A stretch of 5,272 bases of DNA from an uncultured Chlorobiaceae bacterium (GTDB lineage: Bacteria > Bacteroidota > Chlorobiia > Chlorobiales > Chlorobiaceae), in NCBI GenBank assembly GCA_903838095.1, contig CAILXE010000095.1, positions 1-5,272 on the forward strand, in the 5' to 3' direction. The notes beneath the pieces are model-generated. The model did no database searches. It worked only from the letters and a program-made list of their open reading frames with translations, and was not told the origin of the DNA. The position numbers and the translations under genes were made by a program. Shown one piece after another: positions 1-5,272 of the stretch (position 1 is the stretch's first letter; each line of letters begins with the position of its first letter).

Positions 1-971
1 TGGCAAAACCTATTAAAATTTTCGCAGGGCGCAGTAATCCTGCCCTCGCTGAAAAAATTGCCGCATATCTCGATATGCCCCTTTGTAACGCAAAAGTGGA
101 AAACTTTTCAGACGGGGAAATATCGGTCAACTATTTCGAATCGGTCAGAGGATCAGACCTGTTCATCATCCAATCGACTAATCCGCCTGCCGACAACCTT
201 CTGGAACTACTGATCATGATTGATGCTGCAAGAAGATCATCTGCGGCAAGGATTACAGCAGTTATGCCTTATTACGGCTATGCCCGACAAGACAGAAAAG
301 ATCGGCCTCGCGTTGCCATTACAGCCAAGCTTGTTGCCAATCTGCTCACTCAGGCAGGTGCTAACCGTATTCTCACTATGGATCTTCATGCCCCACAGAT
401 CCAGGGTTTCTTTGATATACCGTTTGATCATCTTTACTCCAGTGTTGTCCTGATAAACGATATCCGTCACAGAGAATTTCGAGACAACCTTGTTGTAGCT
501 TCACCTGACGTTGGCGGCGTCAAGCTTGCAAGAAAATTTGCTGAGGAACTCGGAACTGATCTGGTTATTGTCGACAAACGCAGACCAGCAGCAAACGTTG
601 CAGAGGTGATGAATATTATCGGTGATGTCAAAGGCAAAAACGTTCTGCTTGTTGACGATATGATAGACACTGCCGGAACCATTGTCAATGCGGCAAAAGC
701 CATTCGTGAAGCTGGAGGGCTCAAGATTTATGCGGCAGCAACGCATCCGATTCTTTCAGGCCCGGCCATTGAGCGAATCAACGCTTCTGTCCTTGAAAAG
801 CTTATTGTTACAGATTCAGTTATTACAAGTCACGCCTACTCAACGAAAATTGAGACGGTATCAGTCAGCAACCTTATCGGTGAGGCCATAAAACGTATTT
901 ATGAAGATGATTCTGTCAGTTGCCTGTTCGACAGTAAAAATATCATTGAAAAACTTACGAACCTTCATTAA
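1..971 (+). CDS. prs: Ribose-phosphate pyrophosphokinase (PRPP synthetase, class I), start codon cut by window edge
   Basis: Makes phosphoribosyl pyrophosphate from ribose 5-phosphate and ATP in the cytoplasm, feeding purine, pyrimidine, histidine, tryptophan and NAD synthesis. The frame is open from base 3 (AKPIKIFAGRSNPALAEKIA...), and bases 1-2 are TG, so the start is almost certainly an ATG whose A lies just outside the window. The full protein would be 323 residues, close to the family's roughly 315. Counting that Met as 1, I see FSDGEISV (36-43), the ATP-contacting RQDRKDRPR segment (96-104), MDLHA with the conserved His (127-131), PDVGG (169-173), the KRR catalytic lysine/arginine motif (193-195) and the PRPP-binding loop VDDMIDTAGT (218-227). 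All key residues are present. The C-terminus runs about 11 residues past the usual SVSxLF ending. rplY follows after 32 nt with no terminator between, so the two are likely cotranscribed. Family assignment is secure. Confidence 0.97.
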   Translation, partial: AKPIKIFAGRSNPALAEKIAAYLDMPLCNAKVENFSDGEISVNYFESVRGSDLFIIQSTNPPADNLLELLIMIDAARRSSAARITAVMPYYGYARQDRKDRPRVAITAKLVANLLTQAGANRILTMDLHAPQIQGFFDIPFDHLYSSVVLINDIRHREFRDNLVVASPDVGGVKLARKFAEELGTDLVIVDKRRPAANVAEVMNIIGDVKGKNVLLVDDMIDTAGTIVNAAKAIREAGGLKIYAAATHPILSGPAIERINASVLEKLIVTDSVITSHAYSTKIETVSVSNLIGEAIKRIYEDDSVSCLFDSKNIIEKLTNLH

Positions 972-992
972 AACACAAGCGAAAAAGATATA

Positions 993-1000
993 AAAGGAAG
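993..1000 (+). promoter_or_regulatory. Ribosome binding site of rplY
   Basis: AAAGGAAG is a purine-rich Shine-Dalgarno match 3 nt before the ATG at 1004 when measured from its last G; the AGG core is spaced 6 nt away. It fixes the L25 start, because no other in-frame start with such a site lies nearby. Confidence 0.7.
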
Positions 1001-1003
1001 AGC

Positions 1004-1600
1004 ATGGAAACTATTGTATTGGGGGTAGAGCCTCGCATTATCAAAAAGAAAGAAGCAGAAAAACTCCGCAAGAGCGGTGTTGTTCCTGCAGTTGTCTATC
1101 ATAAAGGTGAACAAACTCTTGCGGTAAGTGTCAACGAACTGGCACTCAAAAAAATTGTGCATTCTGCCGAATCACATATTATCGATCTTCAGTTTCCGGA
1201 TGGAAAAATCAAACGTTCATTTATCAAGGACGTTCAATTTCACCCGGTAACCGACAAAATCATTCATACCGATTTTCAGCTCTTTTCTGCTGACGAGATC
1301 ATTGAACTTGAAGTTCCGGTTGCGGTTTCCGGCGACAGTGTGGGCGTTGAAAAAGGCGGCAAACTCCAGATTATTCTCCACGCTCTCACGATCAAGGGGA
1401 AACCTGAGAATATGCCTGATCATATCGTCATTGATGTCACTGCGCTTCAAATCGGCCATTCACTTCACGTCAAGGAGATTCCTATGGGCGCCTATTCTGA
1501 CTTGACGATTATGGATGATCCTGATACTCCTGTCATTACGATACTTGCGTCGAAAAAAGAGGCCGAAGCTACAACAGAGGAAGCAACTCCTGCAAGCTGA
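1004..1600 (+). CDS. rplY: 50S ribosomal protein L25, long CTC/TL5 form
   Basis: A 5S rRNA-binding protein of the large ribosomal subunit. At 198 residues it is the two-domain CTC type, not the short (about 95-residue) enterobacterial L25. The N-terminal L25 domain covers about residues 4-92 and includes LRKSGVVPAVVYHKG (21-35) and the family signature KDVQFHPVTDKIIHTDFQ (75-92). The C-terminal TL5 beta domain covers about 98-182, with EVPVAVSGDSVGVEKGGKL (103-121) and the region around IGHSLHVKEIP (150-160). A low-complexity Lys/Glu/Ala/Thr tail (184-198) ends the protein, as is common in CTC proteins. The ATG start is supported by AAAGGAAG at 993-1000, just upstream. It sits directly behind prs, a common pairing in bacteria, and is followed by a strong intrinsic terminator. 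The often-seen next gene, pth, is absent here. Confidence 0.95.
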   Translation: METIVLGVEPRIIKKKEAEKLRKSGVVPAVVYHKGEQTLAVSVNELALKKIVHSAESHIIDLQFPDGKIKRSFIKDVQFHPVTDKIIHTDFQLFSADEIIELEVPVAVSGDSVGVEKGGKLQIILHALTIKGKPENMPDHIVIDVTALQIGHSLHVKEIPMGAYSDLTIMDDPDTPVITILASKKEAEATTEEATPAS

Positions 1601-1643
1601 CAGATGTTCGGCATTTGTTGACGAACCCGGTTTTTTACCATGC

Positions 1644-1677
1644 AAAGCTGCTTTTCTTCAGGGAAAAGCAGCTTTTT
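1644..1677 (+). terminator. Rho-independent terminator after rplY
   Basis: AAAGCTGCTTTTC (1644-1656) and GAAAAGCAGCTTT (1663-1675) are perfect 13-bp inverted repeats around a 6-nt loop (TTCAGG), running into a TTTTT tract at 1673-1677. It lies 44 nt past the rplY stop and ends the prs–rplY transcription unit. The stretch 1678-1728 before the permease holds no further clear signal. Confidence 0.9.
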
Positions 1678-1728
1678 CACCGATAGCTCCACCAAAGCTT
1701 GAACACAGAAAGCAGCAAACGATCAGCC

Positions 1729-3153
1729 ATGGCCAACAGAACAACCGGCACAGGATCAACAAAAATACAGAATAAAGGAACACGCTTTTTTCTGCTTCTC
1801 TCTTTTGTTGCTTTTCTGCTCGTACTGCTCTTCAGGGCACAGCTTGTACTCATCAGCTTCCGCTCTCTTTTTACATCGATTGCGCTATTTATTTTATCTC
1901 CGTCCGCATTCAAAGAAATATTTTCATCCGAGATTATCGAATTCTGGACTGGAGCAATTTACCTTGTTGCCATCCCGATAATTCTTGCGTTCATTGCCCG
2001 AAAATCTCTCAGGAAAAAGAGTGATCAAACACAGCAAAAAGAACTGAGTCTTGGCAAAATAAGCCTCCGGGCTTTTATGCGCCATACCATTGCTCTGTAC
2101 GCTTCAGCCGTGATTTTTATCCTTTATTCCACAGCATTCCTTGCTCCGTTTATCGCCCCCTTCAGCCCTTATGACCAGCAGGACTTTCTGGTCACTGCCT
2201 ATCAGCCGCCGTTTTCAAGACTCGATGCACTGGTGCTCAAACAACCAAAAAACCTGGACATACCCCTGCAGAAGGGCTCAGGAACAACAATCAATCTTGC
2301 AAACAGCCTGATCGGTGATTTCCAGAAACTGAAAACACGCAATGAACCCAACGCCATCAGGTTTGTCAACGAATACCACATCGAAGGCGACAAGGTGATC
2401 TACCGACAGGGCATGCGCACAAAAACCATGCCTTTAGAAGAGCTGGCAGGAGTGAGAGAAAACAACATTGCAATTTCCAGGACCTTTATTCTCGGAACGG
2501 ATCAGTACGGGCGCGATATTCTCAGCCGGGTAATCTACGGCTCGAAAATCTCGCTTTCAATCGGCTTTCTTGTCGTCCTGATTTCAGTTACTCTTGGCAC
2601 CGTCATCGGAGTCACCTCCGGCTATTTCGGCGGGTGGATCGACGCTGTCATGATGAGAATCGTTGATGTCCTGATCGCCTTCCCCGCACTTTTTCTTATT
2701 CTCATCATCATAGCCACGTTTGGCAACTCAATCTATCTCATAGTCATCACCCTCTCCTTTACCGGATGGATGGGAGTGGCCAGAATTGTCAGAAGCCAGG
2801 TACTCTCCCTGAAAGAACAGGAATTTATTCTTGCAGCAAAGTCTCTCGGACTTTCAAATATGAGAATCATTTTTCGCCACCTTGCTCCCAATACCCTTAC
2901 TCCGGTCATTATCGCTGCAACCCTGAGAATCGGGAGCATTATCCTTACCGAAGCCGGCCTCTCTTTCCTTGGGCTCGGAGTTCAACCACCAACACCAAGC
3001 TGGGGAAACATTATCAATGAAGGACGCGACAGTCTTTTGAACTACTGGTGGATTTCAACCTTTCCCGGCATTGCAATTTTGACAACCGTCGTCTGCTTCA
3101 ACCTTATCGGCGATGGTGTTCGCGATGCGCTTGACCCGAGAATGCGGGGATAA
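1729..3153 (+). CDS. ABC transporter permease, DppC/OppC (peptide/nickel) family, with extended N-terminus
   Basis: One of the two membrane subunits expected in a dipeptide/oligopeptide (or nickel) ABC importer. From the ATG at 1729 it is 474 residues; a TTG at 1699 would add 10. Neither start has a clear ribosome binding site, and I prefer the ATG. The C-terminal 220 residues are classic DppC: GTDQYGRDILSRVIYGSKISLSIG (256-279), hydrophobic spans near 280-300, 310-331 and 333-352, the ATPase-coupling EAA loop with EFILAAKSLGL (365-375), then EAGLSFLGLGVQPPTPSWG (408-426) and the ending GDGVRDALDPRMRG. The N-terminal half is unusual. About three extra hydrophobic spans (near 20-35, 39-58, 72-90) precede the normal first span (about 119-145). 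A polar insert of roughly 80 residues then separates APFSPYDQ from GTDQYGRD. Ordinary DppC/OppC proteins are near 300 residues. No OppB partner, ATPase or binding protein is in the window, so substrate and direction are not known. Confidence 0.9.
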   Translation: MANRTTGTGSTKIQNKGTRFFLLLSFVAFLLVLLFRAQLVLISFRSLFTSIALFILSPSAFKEIFSSEIIEFWTGAIYLVAIPIILAFIARKSLRKKSDQTQQKELSLGKISLRAFMRHTIALYASAVIFILYSTAFLAPFIAPFSPYDQQDFLVTAYQPPFSRLDALVLKQPKNLDIPLQKGSGTTINLANSLIGDFQKLKTRNEPNAIRFVNEYHIEGDKVIYRQGMRTKTMPLEELAGVRENNIAISRTFILGTDQYGRDILSRVIYGSKISLSIGFLVVLISVTLGTVIGVTSGYFGGWIDAVMMRIVDVLIAFPALFLILIIIATFGNSIYLIVITLSFTGWMGVARIVRSQVLSLKEQEFILAAKSLGLSNMRIIFRHLAPNTLTPVIIAATLRIGSIILTEAGLSFLGLGVQPPTPSWGNIINEGRDSLLNYWWISTFPGIAILTTVVCFNLIGDGVRDALDPRMRG

Positions 3154-3185
3154 GCAGCCAAAAAGGCCACTGGAGACAACGTTTC

Positions 3186-3458
3186 ATGAAAAAAAAAGCA
3201 CAACTCAGCCTGCTTGAAACAACCATAAAAGAGCTTGGCTACACCTTGCGTTACGAAAAAGGCAACTTTCTTGGAGGAGACTGCCGTTTGAGGGAGGATA
3301 ACGTAGTTGTCGTTAATAAATTTCTTCCCCTCGAAGGAAAAATCTACACCCTTGCTTTTGTCATCAACAAAATCAACCCACAGGGTCTTGCTCCGAACAT
3401 CCATAACATCGTCAACTCTCTCGTCAAAAACACCCTCTTCAGTAAAGAGAGACCGTAG
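3186..3458 (+). CDS. Small conserved-looking protein of unknown function (90 aa)
   Basis: I cannot assign a function. The 90-residue product begins with a basic MKKK and has no signal peptide or membrane span. Its centre reads GGDCRLREDNVVVVNKFLPLEGKIYTLAF: a glycine pair and cysteine, a short beta-like VVVVN strand, then a KxLPLE turn leading into a helix. This layout reminds me of a small uncharacterised protein family common in Bacteroidetes and Chlorobi, but that is recollection, not a search. The start is supported by TGGAG at 3171-3175, 10 nt before the ATG. It begins 32 nt after the permease stop on the same strand with no terminator between, so the two are probably cotranscribed. Larger open frames on the opposite strand across this region lack start signals and look like shadows. 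Confidence 0.72.
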   Translation: MKKKAQLSLLETTIKELGYTLRYEKGNFLGGDCRLREDNVVVVNKFLPLEGKIYTLAFVINKINPQGLAPNIHNIVNSLVKNTLFSKERP

Positions 3459-3667
3459 TCTGAATTTCACTGCCGCCTGCACGAAAACGTTGGCATATCG
3501 AATATAACCCACCTCAATTGATCGCGTCTGCTCTCCTGTGGCATCACCAGGATAACCCAACCGTCGGTTAACAAGATAAAATATGCAACCCTCCCGATGC
3601 GGAACGCAACTGAAGGGTAAAGCATAATAAAAGATTCATGTTGTGATAAACCAGGTTTACCTGTCAT
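3459..3667. other. Convergent intergenic region with no clear gene
   Basis: About 209 bp between the converging 3' ends of the 90-residue gene and arsM. It contains only weak hairpins, the best being ACCCT (3588-3592) pairing with AGGGT (3614-3618), with TGCG-GAA-CGCA (3598-3608) inside. Neither strand shows a hairpin followed directly by a good T tract, so no terminator is called. A 66-codon open frame on the minus strand fills the region but has no ribosome binding site. Confidence 0.5.
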
Positions 3668-4504
3668 TTAAAGATGAACTAATTTTTTTGCAGCTATCTT
3701 CAGGCTGACGACGGTACTTCCAATACGCTGCAGCTCACTCATCGGTATGTTCATTTTGGTAACGAGCTCCTTCAAAAGAGGCTGTTCAGCAATCAACTCC
3801 GCAGGAAAACGACTCTCTCCGATAACCGATATTTCCTCAAATCCAGATTGTTTGATCGCCTCAAGATACTCATCCTTGCGAATGGCTCCTGCAATGCACC
3901 TGACATAACCTTCGACCGAACTTTTGAGATAGTCGGGTAGATCTTCAAGAAGTGCCATATCCGAGATCAGCATGGTACCGCCCGGCTTCAGAACTCGATA
4001 AGCTTCCTGAAAGACCCCAGGCTTGTCAGTTGACAGGTTAATGACACAGTTTGAGATAATGACATCAACTGAAGCACTCCCAACAGGAAGGGCTTCAATC
4101 TCACCCTGGCGAAATTCAACATTCCTGTACCCGTTATTTTTTGCGTTCTCTCTTGCCCGTTCGACCATCTCGGTCGTCATATCCACTCCGATAACCAGCC
4201 CCTTGTCGCCAACAATGTTTGAAGCAAGAAAACAGTCCATTCCAGGACCTGAGCCGAGATCAAGCACCACATCACCCTCTTTGACCAACGAGAGAGCCAC
4301 CGGGTTGCCGCAGCCCAGTCCAAGATTAGCGCCATCCGGAATACTCTTTAACTCCTCGTCAGAATACCCGGCAACTTTACCTGCCGACTGGATAAATTCA
4401 GAATCAAGATAGTTTGCTTTTTGAGAACATCCGCACGATCTGCTTTGTTTTACGGTTAAGGCGTACTGCTCTTTAACCGCCTCCCTGATACCTTTCTCTT
4501 TCAT
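3668..4504 (-). CDS. arsM: Arsenite methyltransferase (ArsM, SAM-dependent)
   Basis: A cytoplasmic class I methyltransferase that, by family, transfers methyl groups from S-adenosylmethionine to trivalent arsenic, giving methylated and volatile arsenicals. The product has 278 residues, normal for bacterial ArsM. The SAM-binding motif I is VLDLGSGPGMDCF (80-92), the acidic end of strand 2 is IGVDMT (105-110), and motif IV lies near VDVIISNCVINL (147-157), followed by the post-motif VLKPGGTMLISDM (171-183). The three cysteines expected to bind As(III) are present: C65 in GLGCGNP, C153 in SNCVINL and C203 in VRCIAGA. An N-terminal CGC (C24, C26) resembles the Cys-rich N-terminus of many ArsM proteins. 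These cysteine contexts favour ArsM over UbiE-like enzymes. The start is fixed by AAAGGAG at 4514-4520 on the minus strand, 9 nt upstream. It is divergent from a TetR-family gene and has a strong promoter in the shared region. No arsR, arsC or acr3 is nearby. Confidence 0.93.
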   Translation of the reverse strand: MKEKGIREAVKEQYALTVKQSRSCGCSQKANYLDSEFIQSAGKVAGYSDEELKSIPDGANLGLGCGNPVALSLVKEGDVVLDLGSGPGMDCFLASNIVGDKGLVIGVDMTTEMVERARENAKNNGYRNVEFRQGEIEALPVGSASVDVIISNCVINLSTDKPGVFQEAYRVLKPGGTMLISDMALLEDLPDYLKSSVEGYVRCIAGAIRKDEYLEAIKQSGFEEISVIGESRFPAELIAEQPLLKELVTKMNIPMSELQRIGSTVVSLKIAAKKLVHL

Positions 4505-4513
4505 GATAGGTTT

Positions 4514-4520
4514 CTCCTTT
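4514..4520 (-). promoter_or_regulatory. Ribosome binding site of arsM
   Basis: AAAGGAG read on the minus strand is a near-perfect Shine-Dalgarno sequence, 9 nt before the ATG at 4504-4502. It decides the arsM start. Confidence 0.85.
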
Positions 4521-4542
4521 ATAAAATATTTAAAGAATATGT

Positions 4543-4558
4543 TATTCGATAATGAACA
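4543..4558. promoter_or_regulatory. Putative TetR-type operator 1 (arsM side)
   Basis: TATTCGATAATGAACA is an imperfect palindrome (TTC-N6-GAA core). It matches the reverse complement of the site at 4621-4636 (TGTTCGGTAGTGAACA) at 13 of 16 positions. It lies just downstream of the predicted arsM transcription start, a usual position for a repressor site. That the neighbouring TetR protein binds it is inferred from the divergent layout. Confidence 0.55.
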
Positions 4559-4586
4559 TTGTGTTCGATAAAATAATAACTATATT
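4559..4586 (+). promoter_or_regulatory. Possible promoter for the TetR-family gene
   Basis: TTGTGT (4559-4564), a 16-nt gap and TATATT (4581-4586) could serve as -35 and -10 on the plus strand, with a start near 4593. The match is only fair, and the -35 overlaps half-site 2. It would be back-to-back with, and overlapping, the arsM promoter, as is usual for divergent regulator/target pairs. Confidence 0.3.
4562..4577. promoter_or_regulatory. Putative operator half-site 2, overlapping the arsM -10
   Basis: TGTTCGATAA (4562-4571) repeats the left half of operator 1, with TTCGATAA recurring exactly 19 bp away (4545-4552 and 4564-4571). The right half is degenerate, giving 11 of 16 matches to the shared pattern. 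GAACA-TTG-TGTTC (4554-4566) also forms a small palindrome joining sites 1 and 2. The site overlaps the arsM -10 hexamer. Confidence 0.4.
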
Positions 4587-4601
4587 TCATCGTTCAGTCA
4601 A
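4573..4601 (-). promoter_or_regulatory. Sigma-70-type promoter for arsM
   Basis: Read on the minus strand, TTGACT (4601-4596) is followed after exactly 17 nt by TATTAT (4578-4573). Each hexamer is one mismatch from consensus, and the spacing is ideal. Transcription would start near 4566, giving a leader of about 60 nt before the arsM ATG. The predicted start point falls inside the repeated TGTTCGATAA element, so a repressor bound there would block initiation. Confidence 0.75.
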
Positions 4602-4619
4602 CAATCAATGTGATCCAGA

Positions 4620-4637
4620 TTGTTCACTACCGAACAA
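4620..4637. promoter_or_regulatory. Putative TetR-type operator 3 (tetR side)
   Basis: TTGTTC-ACTACC-GAACAA is a perfect 6-bp-arm inverted repeat with a 6-nt centre, ending 34 nt before the TetR ATG. Its reverse complement aligns with operator 1 at 13 of 16 positions, and the two sites are 78 bp apart. Its place in the tetR leader suits autoregulation. Confidence 0.55.
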
Positions 4638-4671
4638 AAGCGCCAGTTCTGTCAGACAAAAATGACGATTT

Positions 4672-5272
4672 ATGAAAGAAAAAAAGGAAGACCGGCGGAT
4701 AAACCGGACGCGAAAGCTGATGCACGAGGCGCTCATGTCTCTGATAGTAGAAAAAGGATACGAAGATATCACCGTTCAGGATATTCTGGATCGTGCAGAC
4801 ACAGGACGATCCACCTTTTACGCGCACTATCGGGATAAAGATGAACTGCTCCTCTCAAGTTTTGAACATCTGCGCAACCTGTTCGAACAGCAGCAGCAAG
4901 CCCTGATTGCCTCAAGGCATACCGGCAAGGAACCTGAAGTCAATATCATTCTTGAACTCTTTCGCCACACCGGAGAGCATCACAAATTATACAAGGCGAT
5001 AGCCGGCAAAAAAAGCGGAGAAATGATTCTGAAATACCTTCACCGATATCTCAATAATCTTCTGATCGTGCCACTGACCGAACTCATGAAAAGCCGGAAA
5101 TCTCCACCCGTACCCATAGAGATAACGACTCACTATCTTGTCAGTTCGCTTATCTCCCTTATAACATGGTGGCTTGACAACAATATGCCGTACTCAGCCG
5201 AAAAGATGGATGAAATATTCAGGATACTGACAACCACCTCAATTGAAGCTGCCTTTGGAAACAACAAAGACA
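4672..5272 (+). CDS. TetR/AcrR-family transcriptional regulator, 3' end beyond the window
   Basis: A dimeric one-component DNA-binding regulator, usually a repressor released by a small ligand. The frame is open from the ATG at 4672 to the right edge: 200 codons with no stop, near the usual family length of about 190-210, so little is missing. The start is the first ATG after an in-frame stop at 4663-4665. It gives the typical DRRINRTRKLMHEALMSLI helix 1, but the ribosome binding site is weak. The helix-turn-helix is ITVQDILDRADTGRSTFYAHYRDKDELL (33-60), with the family's STFYxHYxDKxEL signature. The ligand-binding part includes a Q4 run (73-76) and ends with LISLITWWLDNNMPYSAEKMDEIF (160-183), a pattern I associate with a TetR C-terminal domain resembling TetR_C_8; that subtype call is tentative. 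Divergence from arsM and the paired palindromes between them suggest it controls arsM and itself. Confidence 0.9.
   Translation, partial: MKEKKEDRRINRTRKLMHEALMSLIVEKGYEDITVQDILDRADTGRSTFYAHYRDKDELLLSSFEHLRNLFEQQQQALIASRHTGKEPEVNIILELFRHTGEHHKLYKAIAGKKSGEMILKYLHRYLNNLLIVPLTELMKSRKSPPVPIEITTHYLVSSLISLITWWLDNNMPYSAEKMDEIFRILTTTSIEAAFGNNKD

Noticed and set aside
1618..1646. TTGACG at 1618-1623 as a -35 for the permease
   Set aside because: At 17 nt spacing the -10 position reads TGCAAA, and any transcript would run straight into the rplY terminator.
3509..3521. CCACCTCAATTGA repeated at 5234-5246
   Set aside because: A single 13-bp match, one copy inside the TetR coding frame; a match of this length is not surprising in 5 kb and nothing flanks it.
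3042..3560. A 172-codon minus-strand open frame across the permease 3' end and the 90-residue gene
   Set aside because: It is antisense to two better-supported genes, has no ribosome binding site and shows no recognisable motif; it is a shadow frame.
3588..3618. Hairpin ACCCT...AGGGT with inner TGCG-GAA-CGCA as an arsM terminator
   Set aside because: The stem is interrupted and short, and on the minus strand only TGCATATTTT follows instead of a direct T tract; too weak to call.
4023..4412. A 129-codon plus-strand open frame inside arsM
   Set aside because: It is fully antisense to arsM, whose motifs are unambiguous, and its product is Ser/Pro-rich shadow-like sequence.
4620..4838. A 72-codon plus-strand frame overlapping the TetR start
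   Set aside because: It is out of frame with the clear helix-turn-helix sequence and stops after 72 codons; the TetR frame runs to the window edge.
1..5272. Mobile elements, CRISPR arrays, tRNA or rRNA genes
   Set aside because: No transposase or integrase frame, no terminal inverted repeats, no regularly spaced repeats and no tRNA-like or rRNA-like sequence were seen.

Overview
The window (about 5.3 kb, moderate GC, AT-rich between genes) reads as a bacterial chromosome segment. The protein sequences, the prs–rplY pairing and the small conserved protein behind the permease suggest a green sulfur bacterium (Chlorobiaceae) or a close relative. This is an impression from sequence style, not a database result.

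Layout: (1) 1-1600, plus strand: a housekeeping pair, ribose-phosphate pyrophosphokinase (prs, missing only the first base of its start codon) followed 32 nt later by the long CTC form of ribosomal protein L25 (rplY/ctc). A strong intrinsic terminator at 1644-1677 closes the pair. (2) 1729-3458, plus strand: a DppC/OppC-type ABC permease with an unusually long N-terminal half, then a 90-residue protein of unknown function 32 nt downstream, probably cotranscribed. No partner permease, ATPase or binding protein is in the window. (3) 3459-3667: a short convergent intergenic stretch without a clear gene. (4) 3668-4504, minus strand: an ArsM-type arsenite S-adenosylmethionine methyltransferase with all three expected cysteines. 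(5) 4672 to the right edge, plus strand: a TetR/AcrR-family regulator, divergent from arsM and running off the window with no stop codon yet.

The most informative part is the 167-bp arsM/tetR intergenic region. It holds a near-consensus sigma-70 promoter facing arsM (TTGACT, 17 nt, TATTAT). It also holds two 16-bp sites that match each other at 13 of 16 positions when one is reverse-complemented, plus a third half-site. These look like operators for the divergent TetR protein. One full site and the half-site lie at and just below the predicted arsM transcription start; the other lies in the tetR leader. The simplest model is a self-contained arsenic (or metalloid/organic ligand) response unit in which a TetR-type protein, rather than the usual ArsR, represses arsM and itself. 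I see no other ars genes in the window.
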